A program made the position numbers and the translations under genes. Source: G965197715 sp965247615 (GTDB taxonomy: Bacteria > Chloroflexota > Dehalococcoidia > Lucifugimonadales > UBA1127). Taken from it: 64,000 bases of DNA. The stretch spans positions 2,666,001 through 2,730,000 of the forward strand of contig OZ252022.1 in the NCBI GenBank assembly GCA_965247615.1, in the 5' to 3' direction. This document shows, piece by piece, positions 54,495 through 61,863 of the stretch (its first letter is position 1; each line of letters opens with the position of its first letter). The notes under the pieces were generated by a model that did not search any database, had not been told where the DNA came from, and saw nothing but the letters and a program-made list of their open reading frames with translations.

Positions 54495-54934
54495 CGAGTG
54501 AATCTAAGTGCATCCGAGGGAAAGTGGCCCGCATCTTGAACTCAAGAGAGTTGGCGCTGAACATCGGCTTGGAACATGGCGTTAAACTTGACATGCTATT
54601 CGATGTGTTGGATCCGATATTAGAAGACATTCGAGACCCGGATACAGGTAAGATAATCGGGACCGTGGACCGTCCGAAAGTTAGAGTGAAGATCGTGGCG
54701 GTTCAAGAAAAGATATCAGTCGCGAGGACGTATAGGAGTAAGACCGTCAACATCGGAGGCATGAATACTCTAAGCAATTTGGCTGCTTTATTCGCTACCC
54801 CAGCAAGGTGGGTCCGCGAATATGAAACACTTGAGACAGAAGAAGACACTTGGGAGAACCTCGATGAAAAAGATAGCTATGTGGCAACAGGTGATCATGT
54901 AGTTCAGGTCCTCAATGATGAGGATGGGGACTGA
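54491..54934 (+). CDS. Soluble partner protein with FlgT-C-like domain, low-GC island
   Basis: A 147-residue protein. GKVARILNSRELALNIGLEHGVKLDMLFDVLD, then DPDTGKIIGTVDRPKVRVKIVAVQEKISVARTY follows the small beta domain known from the C-terminus of the flagellar protein FlgT and from several stand-alone proteins. The last 40 residues are acidic. It is coupled to the membrane protein gene by ATGA overlap and shares its low GC. Function unknown; a link to a membrane or envelope process is inferred from the partner. Confidence 0.7.
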   Translation: MTSESKCIRGKVARILNSRELALNIGLEHGVKLDMLFDVLDPILEDIRDPDTGKIIGTVDRPKVRVKIVAVQEKISVARTYRSKTVNIGGMNTLSNLAALFATPARWVREYETLETEEDTWENLDEKDSYVATGDHVVQVLNDEDGD

Positions 54935-55252
54935 CCCCACCATGGCAAACAGACCCTATTGCGGCGACAACCCAAGACGTTCTGCGATCGTAAGTCTCCG
55001 GCCAGTCTGAGGGTATAGTGAACTTGGATCCAACTGCCGGGACTCGAACCAGCTGACGAGACCGTCCAGCGCCAGCTTGCTGGTCTGGTGCGCTGCACAA
55101 ATTAGGGGATGAGACCCGTCTCCGCTTGCTGCCTCCAAGTCGACGGTGTTTGGCATCGTGGCGCCGACTAGAGCATATCCCGCAACGCGGCGCGGGGTCG
55201 CTGGGAGGACGGGGTGAGTGGGATGCCCGGATGCGCCCCGCCGCTCTGTGGG

Positions 55253-55275
55253 TTCCCGCTTTCGCGGGAATGACG
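55253..55275 (+). repeat. ATTCCCGC palindromic repeat
   Basis: TTCCCGCtttcGCGGGAATGACG, one base different from the form at 15857. Confidence 0.75.
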
Positions 55276-55287
55276 ATGGGTGGGTGC

Positions 55288-55330
55288 GGGGTCGCTGGCG
55301 CGACGGCCACGTGGGGGGAGGGTTGCGGGG
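55288..55330 (+). repeat. GTCGC-hairpin repeat, copy 10
   Basis: GGGGTCGCTGGCGCGACGGCC, then ACGTGGGGGGAGGGTTGCGGGG. It stands 12 bases after the palindrome at 55253 and 33 bases past the stop of the AMP-ligase gene when read on its strand. Confidence 0.75.
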
Positions 55331-55362
55331 TCGCGACGGGGAGGACGGGGGGCGTGGGCTTC

Positions 55363-56964
55363 TTATTGAGGGGGGTGGTCAGCGGCTCGGGCGCGCTCCT
55401 GGTCCACGAGGACCCTGCGCAGGATCTTGCCGGAGGGGTTCTTGGGGATGGCGTCGACGAACTCGACCTCGCGGATGTGCTTGAAGGTGGCGACCCTCTC
55501 GGCGACGAAAGCCATGAGCTCGCCGGGGGTGACGCTGGCCCCGGGCCTGACGACGACGAAGGCCTTGGGGACCTCACCCGCTTCAGGGTCGGGCTTGGCG
55601 ATGACGGCGACGTCGGCCGCGGCGGGATGCTCGAGGAGGAGACCCTCCAGCTCGGCCGGGGGCACCTGGAACCCCTTGTACTTGATGAGCTCCTTCTTCC
55701 GATCCAGGATCCAGACGTAGCCGTCGGGGTCCATACGCACGATGTCGCCGGTGTGGAGCCAGCCGTCCGGGGTGATGGCCTCAGTGGTAGCGACGGGGTT
55801 GTCGAAATAGCCCTTCATGACCTGAGGGCCTCGAATGAGCAGCTCTCCCGGCTCGCCGAAAGGGACGGCCAGCTGGCCAGTCTCTACGTCCACGACCATC
55901 TCCTCGGTGTCGGGCATGCCGGGGCCCACGGAGCCGGGCCGGCCGCGCTCCGGGTCGATGAAGTCCTGGTTGGTTACCGGTGAGGTCTCCGTCAGGCCGT
56001 AGCCCTGGATGATGGGGCAGCCCACGGCCTCCTGCACGCGGGTCTGCATTTCAGCGGACATGGGAGCGGCGCCGAACATGCTGAACCGGAGGGCGGAGAG
56101 GTCGAAGCTGCCGATGTTGGGGTACTGGGTGAGAGCCAGGCCCACGGGTGGAACGGTGTATAGGGCCGTCACGCAGTGGCGGGCGAGCAGTCCGAGGAAC
56201 TGGTCGACGTCAAAGCGTCCCATGAGCACCTGGGTCGCGCCGGCGGCGATGGCGGGGTTCATGAGCACGTTCATGCCGTAGATGTGGAACAGGGGGAGGT
56301 GGACCATGACGACGTCGGCCTCGCGGATGGCGGTGGGCTCGTCGCGCTGGAGGAACTGGCAAACGTTTGCAGCCAGGTTGAAGTGGGTGAGCATGACGCC
56401 CTTGGAGAGGCCCGTAGTGCCGCTGGAGTAGGGGAGGACGGCCAGGTCTTGCTCAGGGTCCAGGGACACCCGTGGGGGCGCCGCCGGAGCGCCCTCTATG
56501 AGCCCCCAGAAGGATTCGGGGCTTGGGGCGTCCTCCTCGATGACGATCATGCGTTTGAGGGCCGGGACTGCGTCCCTGGCCGAGTCAGCCACGGCCTGCA
56601 GGGAGTGGTGGAGGACCAGGACCTCCGCTCCGGCGCTATCGAGCTGGTGGGCTGTCTCGCGCTCCCGATAGCCGGAGTTGACGGTGGTGACGACCGCGCC
56701 GGCTTTGATGATGCCGAAGAAGGAAATTTCGAACTCGACGCAGTTGGGGGCCAACACTCCCACACGGTCCCCCTTCGCCACACCCATGGAAGCCAGGGCC
56801 GCCGCGAAGCGGTCGCTGTACTGGTCGAGCTGCGCGTAGGTGAAGCGGCGGTCGCCGTCGATGACGGCGAGCTTGTTTGGGAACCGGCGAGCGGTGCGCT
56901 GGAGCAGGCGCTGAAGGGGCGCGGACTCGTAGGGGGCCAACGAGCCGCGGATTGAGGTTGTCAT
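55363..56964 (-). CDS. AMP-dependent acyl-CoA ligase, 4-coumarate-CoA-ligase-like
   Basis: A 533-residue ANL-superfamily enzyme activating a carboxylic acid as acyl-AMP and then as CoA thioester. Motifs: PYSSGTTGLSKGV (A3, about residue 182), GYGLTETSP (A5), GWLHTGDIVRMD (A7, about residue 405), KELIKYKGFQVPPAELE (A8) and PKNPSGKILRR (A10, catalytic Lys). The substrate is probably an aromatic or medium-chain acid. GGAGG precedes the ATG. It follows the DM13 gene by 16 bases. Confidence 0.93.
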   Translation of the reverse strand: MTTSIRGSLAPYESAPLQRLLQRTARRFPNKLAVIDGDRRFTYAQLDQYSDRFAAALASMGVAKGDRVGVLAPNCVEFEISFFGIIKAGAVVTTVNSGYRERETAHQLDSAGAEVLVLHHSLQAVADSARDAVPALKRMIVIEEDAPSPESFWGLIEGAPAAPPRVSLDPEQDLAVLPYSSGTTGLSKGVMLTHFNLAANVCQFLQRDEPTAIREADVVMVHLPLFHIYGMNVLMNPAIAAGATQVLMGRFDVDQFLGLLARHCVTALYTVPPVGLALTQYPNIGSFDLSALRFSMFGAAPMSAEMQTRVQEAVGCPIIQGYGLTETSPVTNQDFIDPERGRPGSVGPGMPDTEEMVVDVETGQLAVPFGEPGELLIRGPQVMKGYFDNPVATTEAITPDGWLHTGDIVRMDPDGYVWILDRKKELIKYKGFQVPPAELEGLLLEHPAAADVAVIAKPDPEAGEVPKAFVVVRPGASVTPGELMAFVAERVATFKHIREVEFVDAIPKNPSGKILRRVLVDQERARAADHPPQ

Positions 56965-56980
56965 CGCGCCTCCGGCCCCG

Positions 56981-57604
56981 CTACGCGGCCTCGGAGGTGA
57001 GGGGCGCCACGCTGAAGATGACGTGAAAGGGAGCGCAGTAGATGATGACGGAGCGGTGGGCGGTCACGTCGGTCCCGGCTGGCACCTCGTAGTTCTGGTT
57101 GCCCATATTCCCCTTGAGCTTGCCCAGGTCCAGATAGTCGCCGCCCATGAGCTCGGAGCGGGACGTGGGGTCCGGGTGCGCGCTCAGCAGCACGTGGAGC
57201 TCCGGCCCATTGGTCACGTTGAAGTCCTCCAGCCGGAGCACATGGGTGTCGTCGGGGAGGAGGTAGACCGTGGCGCGGCCGCTGCCCTTGTGGAAGCGGT
57301 CCGCGTCCCGGAAGGCGCCGGCGCTGAGCTTGCGCGCCGACTGCATGGCCGGAGGCATTGGTTCGGTCATGGGGCTGTCGAGCTTGGCCATCCCCTCCAT
57401 AACGGCCTCTACGTCGGCCCGCTGCATGCTGGGCGGGATCTCGGCGGAGACGGTAAGGGGGAACTGCTCATCCACGGTCTTGCTGATGAAGAGGGGGGAG
57501 CCCAGCCACCAGGCAAGGGCGAGGGCTGGAATGGCAAGGACCACGAGAACCGCAACTGCCACGCGGCGGCGCTTGGTAGCCAAGAGTGATTGCAGGATGC
57601 TCAC
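56981..57604 (-). CDS. DM13-domain protein, membrane-anchored
   Basis: A 207-residue protein. An N-terminal helix (about residues 13-33) anchors it in the membrane, with a soluble part outside. GAFRDADRFHKGSGRATVYLL near residue 95, RLEDFNVTNGPELHVLLSAHPDP and IIYCAPFHVIFSVAPL are the conserved blocks of the DM13 domain, thought to act in extracytoplasmic electron transfer; the conserved Cys in IIYC is present. GTG start behind AAGGGAG. It precedes the ligase gene as first member of a two-gene unit. Confidence 0.9.
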   Translation of the reverse strand: MSILQSLLATKRRRVAVAVLVVLAIPALALAWWLGSPLFISKTVDEQFPLTVSAEIPPSMQRADVEAVMEGMAKLDSPMTEPMPPAMQSARKLSAGAFRDADRFHKGSGRATVYLLPDDTHVLRLEDFNVTNGPELHVLLSAHPDPTSRSELMGGDYLDLGKLKGNMGNQNYEVPAGTDVTAHRSVIIYCAPFHVIFSVAPLTSEAA

Positions 57605-57646
57605 AATAGGACTCCCTTATGGTGGTATGGGCTCCGCGTCGACGGG

Positions 57647-58897
57647 CTATATGGGGTACGAGGGGCCTTTGTAGGGTGTCTGGTGGTGCATCTCCACTTC
57701 CCGATGCTCTCTGGAGGACTGCATGACGCCGAGCAGGACCTCCAGGGTCGCCTTGTGCCAGCGGGCGTCGTGGAGCGCTACGGGGGTGTCGGTGACGATG
57801 GCGTGGTGGAGCTCCTGGACCTCGGTGCTGGTGTAGCGAAGGGTGAAGTCGTCACCGGCGTGGACGGGCAACTCCCTACGCTCGGCGTCTGTGTAGAGGA
57901 CGAGGCCTTCGGGGTACTGGCGGACGTCGCCCTTTTCGCAGCTGGCGACGGTGAAGCCGTAGAAGGCGTGGCGCTTCGGGGTCCCGGCGGCGTCTCTGGC
58001 GGGGGGGCCGGACCTGGCGGGGCGCGAGCGGCTTCCGCCGTAGCGGGTGGACTCCTTGAACTCGTACTCACGCTGGCGGCCGCCAAAGTCGGCCGTCTGC
58101 CGGTGCGCGTCGACGCCGATTCCCGGCGCCACGGGGAAGCCCTGGAGGCCGAGGCCGTAGGTGACCTCGGCGGAGTCGAAGTGGCCATAGCCGCTGCAGA
58201 GCATGGTGGCCGGGGTGCCGTCCTCGAACTCCAGGTAGGCGATGTAGCTGCCGTCGAAGGGCCGCTGGGGGTCGACGGCGGAGGAGGAGGAGCCGCGGAC
58301 GCTGCGCACCATGCCGCCGCCCAACATGCGGAGGATGTCCACCTGGATGGGGCCTTGACGGAAGGTGACACCGGCCCCCCTGGCGACATCGAACTCGTCC
58401 TCACCTCGGGGGCGGTATACCCAATCCATGTAGGCGAAGGTCTGGAGCATGATGCGGCGCCCAAGCTGGCCGCTGTTGACTATCTGAGCCATCTTGACGA
58501 TGGGTCTATCCAGGCTCTGAGTGTGGCCAACGATCATCCTGACGCCGGCGCGGTCCACGGCGCTGATGATAGCGTCGCACTCCTCCAGGTTGAGGGCCAT
58601 GGGCTTGTCCGCCACGATGTGCTTGCCGTGCGCGGCGGCCATGAGCGTGTGCTGGGTGTGCAAGTGGGTGGGGGTACAGATGTAGACGACGTCCACGTTG
58701 GGGCTCTTGCACAGGTCCTCGGCGTCCAGGTAGGTCTCCCCGCCGAACTCGCTGGTGAACCTGTCGCGGGCGGCCTGGCGCGGGTCGGCCGCGGCGACGA
58801 TGTCCACGAGGGGCTCTACGGCCAGCTCCGGCATCAGGTTCATAGCGGCCACGCCGAGCCCGGCGATGCCAACGCGCAGCTTCCGGGACTGTGCCAT
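57647..58897 (-). CDS. Gfo/Idh/MocA family oxidoreductase
   Basis: A 416-residue NAD(P)-dependent dehydrogenase. GIAGLGVAAMN (Rossmann) starts at residue 10; VADKPMALNLEECD near residue 93 has the catalytic Lys (usually EKP); the C-terminal part is the substrate domain. Ribosome site GAGGGGA precedes ATG 58897; the frame upstream to 59140 is shadow. A promoter with perfect -35 box lies 176 bases upstream, back to back with that of the ornithine cyclodeaminase-like gene. Substrate unknown. Confidence 0.9.
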   Translation of the reverse strand: MAQSRKLRVGIAGLGVAAMNLMPELAVEPLVDIVAAADPRQAARDRFTSEFGGETYLDAEDLCKSPNVDVVYICTPTHLHTQHTLMAAAHGKHIVADKPMALNLEECDAIISAVDRAGVRMIVGHTQSLDRPIVKMAQIVNSGQLGRRIMLQTFAYMDWVYRPRGEDEFDVARGAGVTFRQGPIQVDILRMLGGGMVRSVRGSSSSAVDPQRPFDGSYIAYLEFEDGTPATMLCSGYGHFDSAEVTYGLGLQGFPVAPGIGVDAHRQTADFGGRQREYEFKESTRYGGSRSRPARSGPPARDAAGTPKRHAFYGFTVASCEKGDVRQYPEGLVLYTDAERRELPVHAGDDFTLRYTSTEVQELHHAIVTDTPVALHDARWHKATLEVLLGVMQSSREHREVEMHHQTPYKGPSYPI

Positions 58898-59072
58898 GGG
58901 GGTCCCCTCTGGGCTTATGGTCTTGCACGGGCCCGATGGGCTTCCGCGAAGCAACTCAGGTTGAGGCCCGTCCGGGGGGCTTGGTTTCCCCTCGAAGCGT
59001 GGGCGCGGTCCCACCCGTCGGGGAGGCGCCGGGCAGCCAAGCTCCGAAGTGCCCCAAGCTCGCGACGCAGGG

Positions 59073-59100
59073 ATGATAGCACGTTGCGAGGCTGTGTCAA
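59073..59100 (-). promoter_or_regulatory. Promoter for the Gfo/Idh/MocA gene
   Basis: Minus strand: TTGACA (59100-59095), 16-base spacer, TATCAT (59078-59073). It lies back to back with the plus-strand promoter at 59134-59162. Confidence 0.65.
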
Positions 59101-59133
59101 CGCGAGCTGCGGATAAGGGGCGGGCGCTGCTCG

Positions 59134-59162
59134 TTGACACCCAGCTGCAGCGTCGCTATCCT
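59134..59162 (+). promoter_or_regulatory. Promoter for the ornithine cyclodeaminase-like gene
   Basis: TTGACA (59134-59139), 17-base spacer, TATCCT (59157-59162). The -35 box lies 33 bases from the divergent one, so a regulator between them could act on both. Confidence 0.65.
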
Positions 59163-59213
59163 TCGCACGAAGCTGGTGGTCGGGCGGATTCGGCCACGCC
59201 AGAGGAGGGAAAG

Positions 59214-60332
59214 ATGCTGCTCTTGAACAACGACGACGTGGCCAGGGTCCTGACGATGAAGGACACGATTGACATCCAGGACCGGGCGTTTCGGGGGCTC
59301 ATAACCGGGAGCTCTGTGCACCGGCCCCGCATAGACGTATACGTTCCGACGGACGACCGGCCCGACGGCTACTATCGCTGGGGCACGATGGAGGGGGCCA
59401 GCAAGGACCTGGGGGTGTTCGCGATCCGGATGAAGTCGGACGTGGTGTACTGGCCCGAGGACGAGAACGGCAACTGGACGGAGGAGAAGTACTGCGTGGA
59501 GCCCGGCACGTTCTGCGGGCTGGTCTTTCTCTTCTCGACACGCAACGGGGAGCCCCTGGCCCTGATGAACGAAGGCAATCTGCAGCACATGCGCGTGGGT
59601 GGCGGCGGGGGGCTGGGGGTCAAGTATCTTTCGCGGGAGGACTCCCACACCGTGGGAATGATCGGCTCCGGTGGCATGGCCCGGACCTATCTGCAGGCCT
59701 TCTGCGAAGTGCGGGATATCCGCAGCGTGCGCGTCTACAGCCCAACGAAGGCCAATCGTGAGGCCTACGCCCTGGAGATGAGCGACGCCCTGCGCATCGA
59801 CGTGGAGCCGGTGGACAACGCGCAGGACGCCGTGCGGGGTGCGGACATCGTCTCGACGTGCACGGACGCAATGCAGCCGGTGATCAAGGGCGAGTGGCTG
59901 GAGCCGGGGATGCACGTCACGAACCTGGGCGGCTACGAGATGGGCCGGGACGTCTTCGAGCGGGCCAACGTGGTCATCAAGCAGGGGACCTCCGGGCTGC
60001 CGCCCAGCGACGAGGTGCAGGCGGGCCGGGGCCACAGTCCCGCGGCGTACATCGCCGGGACCGCGGAGGAGCAGAAGCGGCTCCCCATGCCCCTAGCTGA
60101 CAGCCCGATGTGGTCGGGCGGCAGCGCCATCAAGTATCCCACGTTCATGGACCTGGTCAGCGGCAAGGCCCAGGGCCGCACCAGCCGGGACGACATCACG
60201 CTGTACGTTAACGGGGGCAACCAGGGGCTTCAATTCGCCGCTGTGGGCTGGGTCGTCTACGAGAAGGCCCGGGAGCTTGGGCTGGGCAACGAGCTTCCCA
60301 CCGAGTGGTTCCTACAGAACATCCGAGACTAG
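59214..60332 (+). CDS. Ornithine cyclodeaminase/mu-crystallin family protein
   Basis: A 372-residue relative of the protein at 8121-9218. GMIGSGGMARTYLQAF near residue 145 is the NAD(P) motif, RSVRVYSPTKANREAYA the second strand. Conserved Arg and Lys of the substrate pocket are at FAIRMKSDV near residue 66. AGAGGAGGGAAAG lies before ATG 59214; the upstream in-frame region to 59049 is not needed. Its TAG stop touches a GTCGC repeat. Confidence 0.88.
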   Translation: MLLLNNDDVARVLTMKDTIDIQDRAFRGLITGSSVHRPRIDVYVPTDDRPDGYYRWGTMEGASKDLGVFAIRMKSDVVYWPEDENGNWTEEKYCVEPGTFCGLVFLFSTRNGEPLALMNEGNLQHMRVGGGGGLGVKYLSREDSHTVGMIGSGGMARTYLQAFCEVRDIRSVRVYSPTKANREAYALEMSDALRIDVEPVDNAQDAVRGADIVSTCTDAMQPVIKGEWLEPGMHVTNLGGYEMGRDVFERANVVIKQGTSGLPPSDEVQAGRGHSPAAYIAGTAEEQKRLPMPLADSPMWSGGSAIKYPTFMDLVSGKAQGRTSRDDITLYVNGGNQGLQFAAVGWVVYEKARELGLGNELPTEWFLQNIRD

Positions 60333-60358
60333 GTCGCTGGCGCGACGGCCACGTGGGC
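60332..60358 (+). repeat. GTCGC-hairpin repeat, copy 11, abutting a stop codon
   Basis: GGTCGCTGGCGCGACGGCC begins at the last base of the TAG (60330-60332) of the preceding gene. The tail is shorter than in other copies. Confidence 0.7.
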
Positions 60359-60406
60359 GTCGCGGCGCCATCGGCAGATTAGGCGTTGTGCCGACGTCTC
60401 AGCTTG

Positions 60407-61579
60407 TCATAAGCGGGTGGGTGCTGGGATGACGACTCCCTCCCTCACCAGCAGGGTGGTGGAAGCCTGACGCGCCACGTCCGGGTGCTGTTCCAGGTTC
60501 GCCGTGGTGAGGAGGGCCTGCTGTGCTCTGAGCGCACGCTCGAGCACGCGCTGGGCCCGGTAGGCGTCCAGCTCCGAAAGGACATCGTCGAGGAGGAGAA
60601 CGGGCTCTTCGCCGGTGCGCTGGGCGAGAAGCTCTGTCTCGGCGATACGGAGGGCGAGGGCGGTGGAGCGGGCCTCGCCGCGGGAGCCGTACACGCCCAC
60701 GCCGCGTCCGCGGACCAGCAGCCGGAGGTCGTCCCGGTGGGGGCCCGCGAGGGTCTGGCCAAGGGCAATCTCCCGGGGGCGCAGGCTCGCCAGGCGCTGC
60801 TGGAACCGCTGCGCCAACTCGAGCTCCGGGGCGTCCGGCTCCACGCTGGGCACGTAGCCGAGATCCAGGGTCTCGCCGCTTGGCGCCATCTCCTGATAGG
60901 CCCGGCCCGCAAGGGGGGCCAGGCCCAAGACGATATCCCGGCGCCAGAGGAGTATCCTGGCGCCCTGAGCGGAGAGCTCGGCATCCCAGAAGACGAGCTC
61001 CTCCGGCTGGGCAGACCGCTCCCGAATGCGCCGCAACAGGTGGTTTCGTTGAGTCAACACCCTCTGATAGCGCTGGAGGGCGCGCAGGTAGCCGCGGTCC
61101 GTCTGGGAGGCCAGGACGTCCAGGAAGCGCCTTCGCCCAGCAGGGGGCCCGGTTACCAGCGCGATGTCCTCGGCGGCGAAGGAGACGACGCTGATGGCGC
61201 CCACGGCGGTGGATGCGAGCCTGGGAATGCCATCGACGCGGATGCTCTTTCGCAGGGAGCCGCCGGGGCCTCGGCCGTTGGCGTTGATCGGGGGTGAGAG
61301 GCCCATGTCGATTTGAACACTGACGGTGCGGTCACCGATTCTCTGGGCCGATCCGAGGACTCGGGTGTAGGGGAGCTCCTCCAGGGCTTCGAAGCGGACG
61401 AGCTCACGCTCGGCCTCCGCCCGGTGGGAGCGTGTGAGGGCAAGGAAATAGACGGCCTCGAGCAGGTTGCTCTTCCCATGGCCGTTTTCGCCATGGAGCG
61501 CCACCAGGCCCGGAGGCAGGTGCAACTCCAATTCCCGGTAGTTGCGGAAGTTGCGCAGACTGAGGTGTTTCAGATACAC
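60407..61579 (-). CDS. recF: DNA replication/repair protein RecF
   Basis: A 390-residue SMC-like ATPase that loads RecA at gaps. Walker A GENGHGKS at residues 30-37, a signature stretch around SRGEARSTALALRIAE and Walker B VLLLDDVLSELD near residue 335. GTG 61579 gives the family-typical beginning VYLKHLSLRNFRNY. ATG 61609 would add ten residues but overlaps a TACAAT box; the frame to 61702 has no support. Neighbouring dnaA/dnaN/gyrB are not present, so recF stands apart from the usual origin cluster. Confidence 0.93.
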   Translation of the reverse strand: MYLKHLSLRNFRNYRELELHLPPGLVALHGENGHGKSNLLEAVYFLALTRSHRAEAERELVRFEALEELPYTRVLGSAQRIGDRTVSVQIDMGLSPPINANGRGPGGSLRKSIRVDGIPRLASTAVGAISVVSFAAEDIALVTGPPAGRRRFLDVLASQTDRGYLRALQRYQRVLTQRNHLLRRIRERSAQPEELVFWDAELSAQGARILLWRRDIVLGLAPLAGRAYQEMAPSGETLDLGYVPSVEPDAPELELAQRFQQRLASLRPREIALGQTLAGPHRDDLRLLVRGRGVGVYGSRGEARSTALALRIAETELLAQRTGEEPVLLLDDVLSELDAYRAQRVLERALRAQQALLTTANLEQHPDVARQASTTLLVREGVVIPAPTRL

Positions 61580-61702
61580 ACACGCGGTCCCTGAGTAGCT
61601 TTCTGGCATTGTACCGTCTTTTTCGCGGCGCCTGGAAATGGTGCGGCCCACACGCCATGAGCGGCCACCCGTCGCCCCCACACCGTCCCCGGCGCGGAGC
61701 AC

Positions 61703-61733
61703 TTGGCGTTCCCCGCATTTGCTGTGCTATACT
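61703..61733 (+). promoter_or_regulatory. Promoter candidate for ppdK
   Basis: TTGGCG (61703-61708), 19-base spacer, TATACT (61728-61733). Spacer is longer than optimal. The leader to GTG 61864 is about 125 bases. Confidence 0.4.
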
Positions 61734-61863
61734 GCGTCCGCTGTCCTCCTGAAAGGGCACCCCAGCGCAGTCCTCTGCTGTAGATCGTCTCGGGTGTGCT
61801 GGCACCCGTAGCTCAAGTCGGCGCCGCTGCGCCGGCGTTCTTTCCATAGCCTGGAGGGCCCGC

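Larger units (their letters stand above)
54935..55362. other. Gap after the low-GC island, with repeats and a tRNA-like T-arm
   Basis: About 430 bases without a clear gene. Around 55029-55052 the minus strand reads GCTGGTTCGAGTCCCGGC, like the T-arm of a tRNA, but no acceptor stem or anticodon arm can be built. The later half holds an ATTCCCGC palindrome and a GTCGC module. A 66-codon minus frame (55156-54956) covers the same DNA but has no ribosome site. Confidence 0.5.

Noticed and set aside
55029..55052. tRNA-like T-arm (GGTTCGAGTCCCGG on the minus strand)
   Set aside because: No acceptor stem, anticodon arm or CCA could be matched, and the T-stem itself has two mismatches. It may be an old attachment-site remnant, but nothing here proves it.
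54956..55156. 66-codon minus frame over the same T-arm-like DNA
   Set aside because: The second half of the product looks weakly protein-like, but there is no ribosome site or promoter and it ends next to repeats.
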